A DNA stretch of 64,000 nucleotides from Allacma fusca (Eukaryota; Arthropoda; Collembola; Symphypleona; Sminthuridae): NCBI GenBank assembly GCA_947179485.1, contig OX359246.1:26226001-26290000 (forward strand), read 5' to 3'. A model generated the notes under the pieces. That model saw only the letters and a list, made by a program, of their open reading frames with translations. It made no database searches and was not told the origin of the DNA. Within the stretch, counting starts at the first letter, position 1, and each line of letters begins with the position of its first letter. The position numbers were made by a program, and so were the translations under genes. Below, piece by piece: positions 36,778 through 48,654 of the stretch.

Positions 36778-39700
36778 ACTAATTGTACTTATATAAGGTC
36801 AATATGACAGAAACAAATCCATAGATACTGAAAAATGTGATAGCGTTTTTATTTTTATAAAACCATCAAGATGACATAACTATACAATCACATTTATAAT
36901 AATTTCAAATTCGACAATGTATCTGTAGGATTGTAGTCCGAGGGAGCAGACTGTCAACTGTGAACAATTTTTGAGTGTTGTTGTGTCGAAGCTGAATCAT
37001 TAAATTGTATTGGAAAAGGCGATGTTAGGTCAAGCTGTCTGGTTTTAATGTTCTACAGTAACTCATCATCATGCGTGTACACCCCAGTCTGACCCCAGCT
37101 TGATCCTCAATCTGAAAAGTTTTGCTGTCAGTGTGATGATCCTGATTTGATGATCATAATTTCCCAATGATCATAATTCGATCATCCTGATTTGACAATA
37201 GTCATAATTAATTCGATCATCATAACTGATATCCCTACTAGCGTCCTTCTCTCTCACACACACACCTCCTACCCAAAGTACGCCCTTCCTATTTAAATAC
37301 TTGCAATTGAAATAAATGCAATAATAATTATTGTAGCTCCTTGAACTTTTGGTCAGATCTCTCTAAAATCAATGCCCTTCAAATGCACCCCAGGATCTCA
37401 TATAGCATTTTTTTTGTCCTGTAAGAACAGGGGACTTAAAACAACCTTCGGTATCCGCTCTAAAAATTCGGAGACATAGTTAGTTAATGAAGCCAGCTGA
37501 GTGAGTCCACTCACAAGGAAGCCTTTACACTTCAAAATGGTTTATATATGAGTCAACGGCTATCTACATATATAATTATCTATCTATATTGCTGGAGATT
37601 AAAATGTAGTATAGATATAGTAAGTAATACCTTGGTAAATAACAGTAGTATATATTGTCGTCAGCAATCTACGATCCATCTGCTCTTCTCAATGTCTACA
37701 ATCAATTATTGTTATGAGTGTGTGAGTAGTTAGTTGGGGCGGTCATAGCAATAAAATTACCATTACTATATATAGAGGAGAGCTAATGCTTTTAATTTCC
37801 CCCTCCCCCTCTCACCCTCTCACCCTCTCACCCCCCCCTCCCCTCCCCTCCCATTTATTCCTCATCAACAATCTCCACACTATATAGATGAATGTCATTA
37901 TAGTCTTAAATCTTAGGGTCTAAAATAACTACTACTATATACAGTCCTACATTTTTTGATGAGCTACTTTGAACCTTGTACTCCTCCTATAGTAATAATT
38001 ACTGCATGAATAGTAATCAGTGACTCACTTCTTTTTCTTATTTTTTTTTTAGTTATTTTAAGAGAGGACTTTATAATACAATAAAAATCCCCTCCCTTAT
38101 ATATCAACCGCCTATCCCTCTAATGACATAGGAAAGTCTACTCTCTAAGCAGTAAAATGTTCATGGACATAGTTAGCAATTCTGGTAATTTTTTTTTTTC
38201 GTTGGTCTATGAGCATATAATTATTATATAATTATATTTATATAAGATAATTTAGTAGTACGGTATATAGCTTTTGTTGTAATATCTAATATCTCTACTG
38301 CAATCCTATGTAATTATGTATGTAATTATAGATACACAGCTACACCGTAATATGTATGAGCAAGGATCTGACTCTGCTGATCAATTTCCAGTTGTCATCC
38401 CTCAAGAACATATGTTGTGGTTGGGAAATCAAGTGTGGGTCTATAGCTATACGCTATATAATTATCTATAATTTTATATATGGATCTTTGGGAGAGGACT
38501 AGAATAATTTACTACAGCCTGGCCGGGAGTTCTGTGAGTATAGGAGGAGGACGAAGGTACGTAATTATTATTAATTCAAGGGCATTAATTTCCTGTGATT
38601 TCCTCAAAAACTTTCCCCCTTTCATAATACTGTATTATTTCTGTATCGGTTCCAGGAAATCAAGCCTCTGCTATTCCATGACTTTCACTCGGAGTGCCTA
38701 CACACACACACACACACTTTCTCTCTCTCTCTCTTTTTCTCACTTTCTCTCTCTCTCTCTCTTCCTCCCTCCCGCAATTGACTACAAGGTTCTGAGGGAT
38801 ACAGGAGGAATGATGACGTCAATGGAAATATAGGTTGGGGCTAGGAGAGGCTTCAATGACGCTCGTGAGGAAGTGTGGAGTAAATTCGGTTAAAGGTAGA
38901 AGATATTACTTGTGCTTGGGAATAGCACCATTTATTATGTATTTAATCATGGTTACATTTGTTCCTAATGTTCGAGAAAGTGTGAGGTTCCGGGGGAAGA
39001 GCCACTCTATCTAACCCCACTCCCAAAAGTCCTACCTTACACAGGTTCCCAAGGATATAGTATTATTTATCCATAGAGTCCAAGTGTTTCCGCAAGAGTT
39101 CCCTCCCCGAAATATTTGGATATCCCAGGGATAGACACATTTTATATTATAATAGACTCAGGACATGGGGAAAGGATCCGAGGAGACAGACACATTTGGC
39201 GGAACATCTATGTAAATATGTCCCGAGACGTGCTCCAACTAACAACAAGAGGAGGAGGAGGAGAAGGAGGAAAAGGGTTACAACAAGAGGAAAAAAATAT
39301 CTATCCTGACCTATAATGCAATTGGTTTGAACTTTGGAGGTAGTAATGGTACAGTATATAGTTCCGTTATATTTGAAAAATTATTATTGTTTTTTTTTTG
39401 TTTTGGAGTAGATAGTTATTTATATATGTATGTGTAGATAGAATTCTATAGATAATATAGGTAATATATTGTAATATAATTATATAGAGACAGATACATA
39501 ATTATTACAGGTGTGTGGAAGATGTACATACAGAGTTAGTATTATTTAAGGAGGAAGGTATAGAGAGTTGTACTCAGTTTGGTTGACTTTTACAGTAGTA
39601 AAGTTGTTTTCTTTTGTGTTGAGGATTATTATTATTATTTGGGGTTGTTGTTGTTGTTGTTGTGGCTATATATGGGGTATGACTACTACTTATATGTCAT

Positions 39701-40149
39701 GTGTGTGTGTGTGTGTGTTTGTGTGTGTGTTTGTGTGTGTGTATGGGCTGAAAGAGAGTCCCGGAGTGTTCCTTCCAAAAAAGGAACTGAGCAGGTTGGA
39801 TTTAAGGAATAATGTCTCTTTCGTGACCTTGTTTGTTTCTGGTAGTTTTTTTTTTTATTTGGATGGAAGTATATGAACTTGCATGGCTTTTTCCCCCTCT
39901 CTTTTTCAGGTTTATTTCATAACCATAAAAAAAGGATAATAGTTTGCTGAGGATTAGTTTGAGGGAGGGAAAGCTAGGACGCCCTACATATATGAGTATA
40001 TAATGGCATGAGTACACATATGTCGTGTCTATATATAATTATATATATATATATATGGGATAGTAATGCTTGTCTCTCTGGATGTACTGTGTTTGTAGGT
40101 ACTGGAGAGAGAGAGCTATAAGTACCTATCTAACGATACACACTTTCTC
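36778..40149. other. Intergenic between convergent genes
   Basis: The genes at both ends point into this interval. It contains a C-rich CCCTCTCAC tract at about 37800-37852, a (CA)n(CT)n run at 38700-38765 and a (GT)n run at 39702-39741. No coding feature is recognised. Confidence 0.5.
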
Positions 40150-40626
40150 TCACACGGAGTCCGACTCATATAAAAGCTCACTTTCAGTGTCCATAAAATG
40201 AACTCGATGGGGCTGGCTGGAGGTGGACGCGGACTCCAGGAGTTGTCTCTCTAAGCTGTGGATCTCCTCGTGTACAATGAAGATAACGGCACCCCGGTAC
40301 AGAAGAGCGAGACAGGAGACGATGAAGGCAGACACGTAGCCCGTATTGCTGTACGTCTTGAATGCGAACAGGAAGAGGAGGCCGAAGGAGAGGTGAAGCC
40401 AGTATCGACATTGTTTGATTTCCGTCTCTGATACCTTCTCAACCTAAACAACCCAAATAGGGACAAGAGCCATCACGTACACAATAACAACGAGCAAATA
40501 AGTGGATCAAGGGCAAAAATGTTCCCCTCTCATCAAAACTGCTTCGATGCAATTTCCTCTCTCTCTCTCTCTCCCTCTCTGACTCTTTCACTCTCTCTCT
40601 CTCTCTCTCTCTCCCTCTCTGACTCT

Positions 40627-40667
<41 letters not shown>

Positions 40668-41584
40668 CCACACTTTATCTTTTTCTCATATGTTTACAAG
40701 GCTTTTTTTTTATGTACACTTGCATATGGGACTATGTACAAGACAATACATCCGCAGTGTACATAACTCTCCAAACTGGCAGTCCACTATATGTGGAAGC
40801 TGTCTATGCCTTTTGTACAAGGCACAGCCCCGTGTGTCCCATACAATGAAGCCTATGAATTTTTAAGTATTTTCTACATATCTATAGGATCTCTTTGATG
40901 TAATTACCTTCCTGGTGCCAATAAGTAACTGGATGGAGGAGTCCACCCAAACTACACTAGTTATCAAGGTAAGGATTAGCACAGTCCAAATGTAGGTTTT
41001 CTGGAGCCCTGTTCCAGAAAAAGTGTAATATTTAAATTATTTAAAAAATCCCAAATTTTTTACAACACATTCAAATTTCCAGGTAACAATAAGACGTGAA
41101 TTTTTTTGAGATGCAAAATTCAAAACATTTATGTATCTACAAAAAGGCACGATTCAAATTTTCTCTGAAGTAGTTTTTTTAAAGAGATTTTTGTTTTTTG
41201 AACGTGTAAATTTTATAGGATTTTTTTTAAATAGAATATTTTTGTATAGAAAAAAAGTATATATAAAGAGGAGGTTAATTAGTAAGTCTACCTTCACCAG
41301 GGACCTCAACAGTAATGAGCTTTTCCTCAGACTGGAAGATCCCGTTGAAGTGCGAGCTGGCAAAGAACGTTAAAGATGTAGAGAATACTTCGTAGGTGGA
41401 CCAAATCTGTGAAAGTATTAGCACAATTTTTTTTTCACAACAAAAAAAAATCTAAAAAGAAAAAATCTGAAGAAACTATATACAGTTATCCTGTTAAAAA
41501 AAAATAATTGGAAAAAATACTGAAATTAAATGTACTCACGCAATCTCCGAAAGCGACCATTTGCGTGGAGAAGCATCGTTTCAT
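40150..41584 (-). CDS. Four-helix membrane protein, local family member 2
   Basis: Exons 41540-41584, 41292-41406, 40908-41008 and 40150-40443 splice to 184 residues with phases 0, 1, 0, as in the other family members. Exon 1 is very short (MKRCFSTQMVAFGDC). Exon 2 (IWSTYEVFSTSLTFFASSHFNGIF) aligns with exon 2 of the gene at 48655-50940 (IWGLIHFVFTILTFFGGEPFNGLF). Exon 3 holds helix 2 and ends IGTRK. The last exon begins with a polar stretch, C-R-YW, then helices 3 and 4 and a Ser-rich acidic tail (DTESELLYESDSV). Topology would be four helices with both ends in the cytosol. The family has no name I can give. Confidence 0.78.
40552..40665. repeat. (CT)n microsatellite in an intron
   Basis: CT dinucleotides are interrupted by two copies of CCCTCTCTGACTCTTTCA. 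The tract lies in the last intron of the membrane-protein gene 40150-41584. On the transcript it is a polypurine (GA)n stretch. Confidence 0.95.
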
Positions 41585-44184
41585 TTTCACTTTGCTCCTT
41601 TGCTACAGTGCGATAAATGACAGGCGAGTCTTTTTGTATTTACAATCCAAGGGAAGTCTCAGGAGAGGAAATTCGTCAAAATCCCATTCTTTTGACTCCT
41701 TTTTTTTATATAAGTAGATATATAATTATAGATATATAAACGGGAGAGATCTGTTTTTTTAAGTGTACAGTATCGGATTTCAAAAGTAACCCATTGGGAA
41801 TGGAACTTGTGACCACACTACTACTCCTGGAGAAAGTCTATACTTTCACTATATATATGACAGATATATCTCCAGCCCAGCTTGACTGAATCCCTGAACT
41901 CATGGAGAGAGTCACACACACACAGGGAAAAAGAAACCAGAGTTAACTGTTAGAGCATGATGAGGTGGTGGAATATTAAAGGACGCTGTTAGCAGTAAAA
42001 ATCCATGGACTGACTACGGCAACAGGAGTGAGGACTTGGAAATTAAAGTAATAATACCAAAGCCTCTCCTTCCTCTCATTCGTTCGTCGGGGAGGAGGAA
42101 GCAACTTGTGACGAGCGTGTAGAGGCAAGAACCTTGAAAACTCTCTCTCTCTCTCTCTCTCTCCGAAGTATACCATGTAAGTCCCGTTGAAGGGATGCAT
42201 GCTGAGGAGGGATATATCCTATCCTAAGGATACATCTCTAAAAAAGAGATTTTCCAAGGAGGAATATTACAGTGTCTGGGAGTATATACCAATAACAGGA
42301 GTCTTCCAAAGTATATCCCTTCGACCCATGCTTACAGATTCATATGTACCCCCATTTGCTCCTGGTACACTGGGAAAAGATATACTCCCCGAAGGTTGAC
42401 ATACACAAACGCCTATGATTCCCGAGGTCTCCTACAATCCTCCACAGATATGATCCCTCCTTATAGCAAATTTGCTGAAATATTCTCGCCTTGTTAAATT
42501 ATCTCTCTCTGGATGTTCTTATACGTGTATGGTTCTACTAGCACCATATGGGTCTGTATAGATATATCCCTGAGCATTCTACGTATAGGACCATTATGGG
42601 GCAGACAGATAGACGGAGAAAGGAAGAGAAAGTGAGGCAGGAGCAGGAGCAAAGGAATTCACACAGCGTTCCAGAGCTGAGTGGCTTTTACCATATAACT
42701 TTCCCTTACGTAGTCGCCTATGACCTCACAGTTACATACAAGGGAAAAGAGCCCAGCCCTTTGAGTTGATACAGCCCGAACGGAGATATCTACATCTACG
42801 CTTGTGGAGCTAACGGATCCGTAACGGTTCGTTGGAGCCTGTACAACGTCGGAGCTAGGATGATGATAGAACTCATGTACACATGCTTCCTTGGGCTCCC
42901 TCTCATCCAAACTGTGTCACTCTGAGAAACAATATGAGAGCAAAGGCAGGGAGAAACAGAAGAGCACAACATGTGCGGACCATTCCTTCACACACATACA
43001 CTTTCTCTCTCTCTCTTTCTCTCTCTCTCTTTCTCTCTCTCTCTTTCTCTCTCTCTCTTTCTCTCTCTCTTTTTCTCTCTCACTTTCTCTCTCTCGCTCT
43101 CTCTCTTACACAAAAAGCCCAGTAAAAAAGAGGGCTCATTCAGGTTGTGGCAATATGTTCCGATGAAATGCATGGCTGACGTTACACTATTTCTCTTTCT
43201 CCTTCTCTTTCTCTGCATGTTCTGTTGAGACTGACTCCTTCTACATACTTGGGCTTTCCAGAGAATGGGAACACTTTCGGATGGGACTTGAGAGAATGGG
43301 CACTCCATAAATTCCTGCGGACTTTCCACACTCTCACCACACAATCCCTGTGTGAGTGAAGTTCATTTTGTCTCAGCCATCAAACAGTGAGTGTCCATGG
43401 TCAGAAAAGTAACTGAGAGGGGAATTTCTTACGAGTCCCTGTAATAATGTTCTCTGATTTAGCCCTTTACCTATAATTATGTAGGTATACACCCTGCCTA
43501 TACTTCTGACTGGACCAATTATCCCGTTCCTATAAAAATCCACTAGAGAGCCAATCCGACCCATTACAATTGTCCGACATCTCTACTCAGGTTAATCAGT
43601 GGGGGTGTATAAATAATTAATCTTAAGAATCATCTTAGGATTTGCTGATGGTTCCGAAACGTGATAATTACTACACAGAGAAAAAAGAAAATTACTATGT
43701 TCTGGGTAGGAGATAATTGGATGAGCCCGTGCTCATTTTTCAGTAGAATAGTTATAGATACATCCGGAATTACCAGTTGCTATCTATGAGTAACACCAAT
43801 GAGATGATTGTTCCCCCAAATCCCAAAGCTTAGGAGAAAAGGCGTCAAATTGTATATAATGAACCTGTGTATATAGATAGATATAGTTACACAGTACTGG
43901 TAGATAATAATAGACAATAGAGGCAGGTACATATCTCAGGAGGTTAATTTATTTGGCTGTCATTTTTATTCCCCGTGTAATTTCATGTATATAACATTGC
44001 ACACTTTGACCTAAATGAAGATGAATAATTGAGGAGGTGCAGGGGCATCCATTAGCATTTTTTTGTAGAAAAGGTAGCAGGATTTGAAGGAATTGTATAA
44101 TTACTCCATGGTAAAGGCGGCCTGAATCTTGAGTGAGGGCTGAGAAAAATAGCAATTAAGGTAGTAGTTCAGGGTGACTCTAGT
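41585..44184. other. Intergenic with pyrimidine tracts
   Basis: There is a (CT)n run at about 42141-42163 and a long TTTCTCTCTCTCTC array at 43003-43107. A minus-strand AATAAA at 43965-43970 probably ends the thioredoxin-UBX transcript. No gene is recognised. Confidence 0.5.
43003..43107. repeat. (CTCTCTCTCTTT)n-type pyrimidine array
   Basis: About 100 bp of nearly pure pyrimidine with a higher-order period of roughly 10-12 bp (runs of CT separated by TTT). Frames through it translate as Ser/Leu/Phe or Arg/Glu strings and are not genes. Confidence 0.95.
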
Positions 44185-45283
44185 CTAGGAGAACCAGCGC
44201 TGAACCACGACGGAATTGTGCAACTTTGCTTCCTGGATTGTGAGGTCCTCGTTGGTGATCTCCCGGCTCGGGAAAACTGTATTAAGGGAGAAGGGCCTCG
44301 AGCCAACTTCCGGCCTGGCGTTATTAATGAACTCCCGGATTTTAGAGACGGGATGATTAATGTTAAATTGGCCAGTCATTCTAAAAAAGGGAAATCTCTC
44401 TTTTATAATAATTCCATTCCCAATTGTTTCCCAACATTTCTTTGTGTCTTTGGGCATTGTCATGCTAATTAATTGCTCAGGCGTGGGACTCTCAGGAGAA
44501 GCATCCAATGAGATGGAAGGTAATTCCAAAGGATCTGTACATACATAATTACATACCTATATCTACCTATATGTACATATCTACGAAAGGCTACAGAATT
44601 CCCAGATCTAGGTAAAATTCAGGCCCAGCTACTACTTCTTTGACTGTTCCGTCCTTCTCGTTAGAATTGTAACAACAAGGTTTGCATATTTTTCAGGGAA
44701 TGTCTATGCCTGGGATAAACTTATTCGCAACAAGGGCTAGCACTCACCTATTTTTTTAAGCATGAGCTCTAAATTATTTTAACGTTTTATTTTACTATAA
44801 CCCATCTCAGAAGTCTCAATACTTGTTACGAATGCTTGTTTTATGGTAATTTACCAAAATAAGAATTTTAACAGGCACAATTATAATTATTTATAATGTT
44901 TCCAAAAAATAGTGGGTTATTAAATTGTAGAAATATTTACTTACTTGGTCCCGTCCGCAAGACGGATATGAACAGTTGAGATTGGCTGTCTCTTCTTGAT
45001 CTTGACCAGTCTCTGAGCATGACTGTCATGACCCTCTTTGGTCCGGCTGGTGTGACCTGACTGATGACCCCGCTCCTTGTTATGATGGGACTTGGTCCTA
45101 TGAGTTGACTTTTTCCGCTGGGCCTTCTCCCTCGAGCGCTCCTTCGTGACCAGGAACTGCTCCTGGGATTTGTCATTATATTTCTCATTCTCGTTCAAAT
45201 TCTCCTTGAGATGGTTCACAAGCCGAAGCATATCTTCATCTTGGATTCCAGCCAAAGCTCCATTAAACTGTTGGAGATTTTGT

Positions 45284-45318
<35 letters not shown>

Positions 45319-46546
45319 TTGCTGTTGCTGTTGCTGTTGCTGCTGGCTAGCACTCAGAAGCCCAGCTAATTGACTGACAGAGTTGATTTGATTACTCAAC
45401 GCGGCCACTTGAGCTTGGGACAGTTGAGAGAAGTTAAAGCCCGGAGGGAAGCTTTGATTGAACATTCCTTGACTAATGAGGCTTGGGTGATGGAGGGGCA
45501 TGTTCTTCATTGGTATTTGCCAGTCAGCCGGGAGGCTCTTCTGGGGATGTAAAGCCAAGGGTGGCTGGAGACGTGGATTGGGTTTTTGGAATTGAGACGG
45601 GGACTGTGGGGTGTTCTGCATGGCTGGAGGTAAACTCCGACCAAGTGTGACAGTCGGCATTTGACCAGGAACACTCCCTGGGTAAGGGAGGTTCAAGGGG
45701 TGAGCATTATTTCCACTAGGTTGAGGACCTAACGGGGCTGTTTGAGGTTTGGAACGAGTTTTGCCGGGGGCAGGAGGCTTACAATAATCCTCCATGGGAG
45801 TCTCTGGAGGGCCATTATTTGAGTGATGGGACTGTGAGGTGGCTAAAGTATGGATCCGGGTCTCCAAGCCTGACGGGTCCGCTCCCGTCATCCGATCGAT
45901 CTCCTGTTGCTCCTTCAGGAATAGGAATGTGGGCATGGATGTCACATCGTACTGCATGGCTACCTCGGAATTGTCATCCACGTCCACTTGGAGGAACACT
46001 GAGGAGGAGTATTTGTGACTGAGGTCCTCAAAGTAGGGAGCCATTTGTTGACAGGGTCCACACCTTTTTGAGAATTTTTAGTATTTGTGAATAAATCAAG
46101 GATCATCAATAATTTATAGATTTTTTTTTTTTTTGTTGGTGCAATTTTTTGAACAGTTATTTGTTCAAAGCTTGTCAGTCATTTTGGAGGACTCACTTGA
46201 CAGGAGTTTAATCGGGAGGGTAAATATTTGTACATGCAAATGCACGAGGACTGTATACACATTTACATGCATAAAAGTTACCTATAGATAGGTATTTATG
46301 TATGTATGTAGTATGTATGTATATGTATGTAGTATGTATGTATGTATATGTACGTATTTGACTCCCGGTCCGGATGTACTTACTCAAGTGGGACCTACAC
46401 TTGAGTAGACACAGTCTAAATATACAGACACATATTGAGTGGCAATCTTACCATGTGGCTGTAAAATCAACGATGACAAGCTTCCCCCCTGCCTTCTTCA
46501 ACTCTGTTTGCATTGCAGATTCGTCCGCAATCGTCGTAACAGGCAT
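44185..46546 (-). CDS. Thioredoxin domain - polyQ linker - UBX domain fusion
   Basis: Three exons (46452-46546, 44945-46063, 44185-44380; both introns phase 2) splice to 469 residues. Residues 1-105 are a classical thioredoxin: LVIVDFTATWCGPCQQMAP with both active Cys (33 and 36), FLQVDVDD, YDVTSMPTFLFLK. A long Pro/Gln/Ser-rich stretch follows, with about 22 consecutive Gln (about 270-292, CAG and CAA mixed), then a basic segment. The last 75 residues are a UBX domain: TVHIRLADGT, INHPVSKIREFINNARP, FSLNTVFPSREITNEDLTIQEAKL, VVVQRW, closest by eye to p47/NSFL1C. UBX domains bind the AAA ATPase p97/VCP. The exon-3 acceptor at 44380 is chosen because it joins the two UBX halves exactly; the open frame beyond it (to 44529) is intron. 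I infer a redox-active p97 cofactor. Confidence 0.88.
45280..45345 (-). repeat. Coding CAG/CAA repeat (polyglutamine)
   Basis: Twenty-two Gln codons alternate CAG and CAA inside the thioredoxin-UBX gene. CAA interruptions usually stabilise such tracts against length change. Confidence 0.92.
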
Positions 46547-48654
46547 GATGGATTTTTCGGTTTGTGGGAACTTTTCTTACTGTCTTGGAACTTGGGCTTT
46601 TAAAACTCCTTCCTTCCCTCTCTCTCTCTCTCTCTCTCCCTTTTCTCTCTACTAGCGTTTCTCTTGTGCGGGGGCCTGGGACGTACTATAGCGCATTGGC
46701 GAGGAAATTGAGGGATTGTATTTGCGAAGAATATTGACAAATGAATTTACAATCAAGATTGATTTCTTCCTTGAGCTTCGGGGCCACCTTCAAACGCCCA
46801 ATTTCCCAGATGAGCGTGCATTTATGAATGGAGACAGAGAACAATTCAGGGGGATCCCACAGTGGAACTTCTGGGCTTCAAATTTGTTTCTATTGACTGT
46901 TCCCTCTTGCAAGAGTTCCTTTCATTTATGTGACTTAGGAATTAGGCCAACGTCGTTCCTGAAGTAAACTCCATGAATTTGAATAATTTAAGTGAAATTT
47001 TTTATATTTAACATTAGGACTTCACTTTTGGCTAGAGAAAGTCAAAATGGAATTGAAAGAGCGTCTCATTGGAGTCTACACATTTTAGCATTTAATTTAA
47101 TTTGGAATTTTAGTATTTCAGATTATCATATAATTACTGGAATTTAGTGGAGTTCAGATTTTCGCAATGGAATTTATTCGAGTTCAGTTTTTTTCACACT
47201 GGAATTTATTGGAATTCAGATTTTAGATTGGATTTGTTGTATTCCAGATTTTCCGATTGGGCTATCATTGAGAATATAAGAAATGATAAATTTACATATG
47301 GAAAAATGAAAGAGCTAAAGCTGACAGCTGACTGTCCTTGACTTTGACCATAATTGTTAGTGACCATTAAACATGAGCATTATATTAAAATAACGCCACT
47401 CCTAATTGCTATAAAACTGCTGGTTCTATATTTCTGACATAAATTATGATTTCAAAATTATTTTTGTAGTTTGGAATAAATAAATTTACAATAATTAATT
47501 TGATCTTCTAAAAATTCCCAGGAGGAAAGATGAAAAAGTCTAAAAATAATTATTAGTGTTGTAAAAAAAGCATCTCGCTCGTAAATATTATTATTTTTTA
47601 TTGCAATGCTTTTAGTTTATTGCAAGCCAAGATAACATTATTATTATTCTGCTGCCGCAGAAATATCATTTGTAACATTTTGTAAATATACCCAAATAAT
47701 AATACAAAATTTATATAATGACCTAATAATAATTTCCTTAAAAATAAATTATTTACAATATTATTATTTGTATACAGTAAATTTTAATTAACAGAAATTA
47801 CAGGAGCTTAGACAATAACTCCAAGCTCCCAAAAAAATACGGAGAGACAGAGCTATATAAAAATTATCGTGTTTACATGAACAGAGCAATGTAATAAAAA
47901 ATGATGTTCCATATATTTGAGAGAATACAAATAATTATACATGGACATCCAGCAAATATTTATACTTGCACCGCCGTATTGCCGTATGCGACTGTCCGTC
48001 CATTTTTAAAATTGCCGCGGTTATCCCCAATACTACCAAAACAATACATAGTACATAAATAGTAATGCACATAAGCCCTGCACCTGTGCCCACTAATAAA
48101 AAACGTATTGACTCAGTGCAGCATTTGAAGAACATTTGTATCGAAATTGACACATTTCCCCGTACAAACAACGTTTTGTTGGTAAATAAGTATTAATTAG
48201 TGTATAAATTCTTATCTTTATGTCCCGCACCATATGTTTTCAACGATCTCATATAACTTTTTATGTATATGTCTATAAGACTTGTATAAATTGTATTGGG
48301 GGATCCACATAAAGTGACAGGGGACCCTTCCTTGCTGGATTAAATGTAGAAGTATCTCTACATTTATAGTAATTAATTTTTTCATATAATTAATTTATTA
48401 TAGATACCTATAGCGAATTGTGCAAATAGAGTGTATTTATAAAGTTTTGTCTTGCTCTCGATTCCCAGGAAATGGGCTCCATTGAATGGTTTGAATAACC
48501 TGGAACACCCCTTCCTTATGAAGCATAGAGGATATAAAGGGATTTACAAAAATTGATTTAGCATAAAATTGAATAATTATTATAGTGATATTATTACCTG
48601 TACAGCAATAATAATTAATTATTTCTCTATATATGGCAACTATTTATAGTAGAA
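46547..48654. other. Intergenic, AT-rich
   Basis: A (CT)n tract lies at about 46618-46640 just upstream of the thioredoxin-UBX gene. TATGTATG-type runs occur within that gene's first intron, not here. A minus-strand frame at 47935-48171 encodes one hydrophobic stretch (TGAGLMCITIYVLCIVLVVLG), but I cannot define splice sites or a family, so it is not annotated as a gene. Confidence 0.4.

Noticed and set aside
42883..43344. Several Ser/Leu/Phe- or Arg/Glu-rich frames
   Set aside because: They are translations of the (CT)n array in different frames.
44381..44529. Upstream extension of the UBX exon (ELPSISLDASPES...)
   Set aside because: It begins at TTG, cannot be joined in frame to the previous donor, and the acceptor at 44380 reconstructs the UBX domain exactly.
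45146..45373. Plus-strand frame with a long poly-Cys run
   Set aside because: It is the complement of the CAG/CAA polyglutamine tract.
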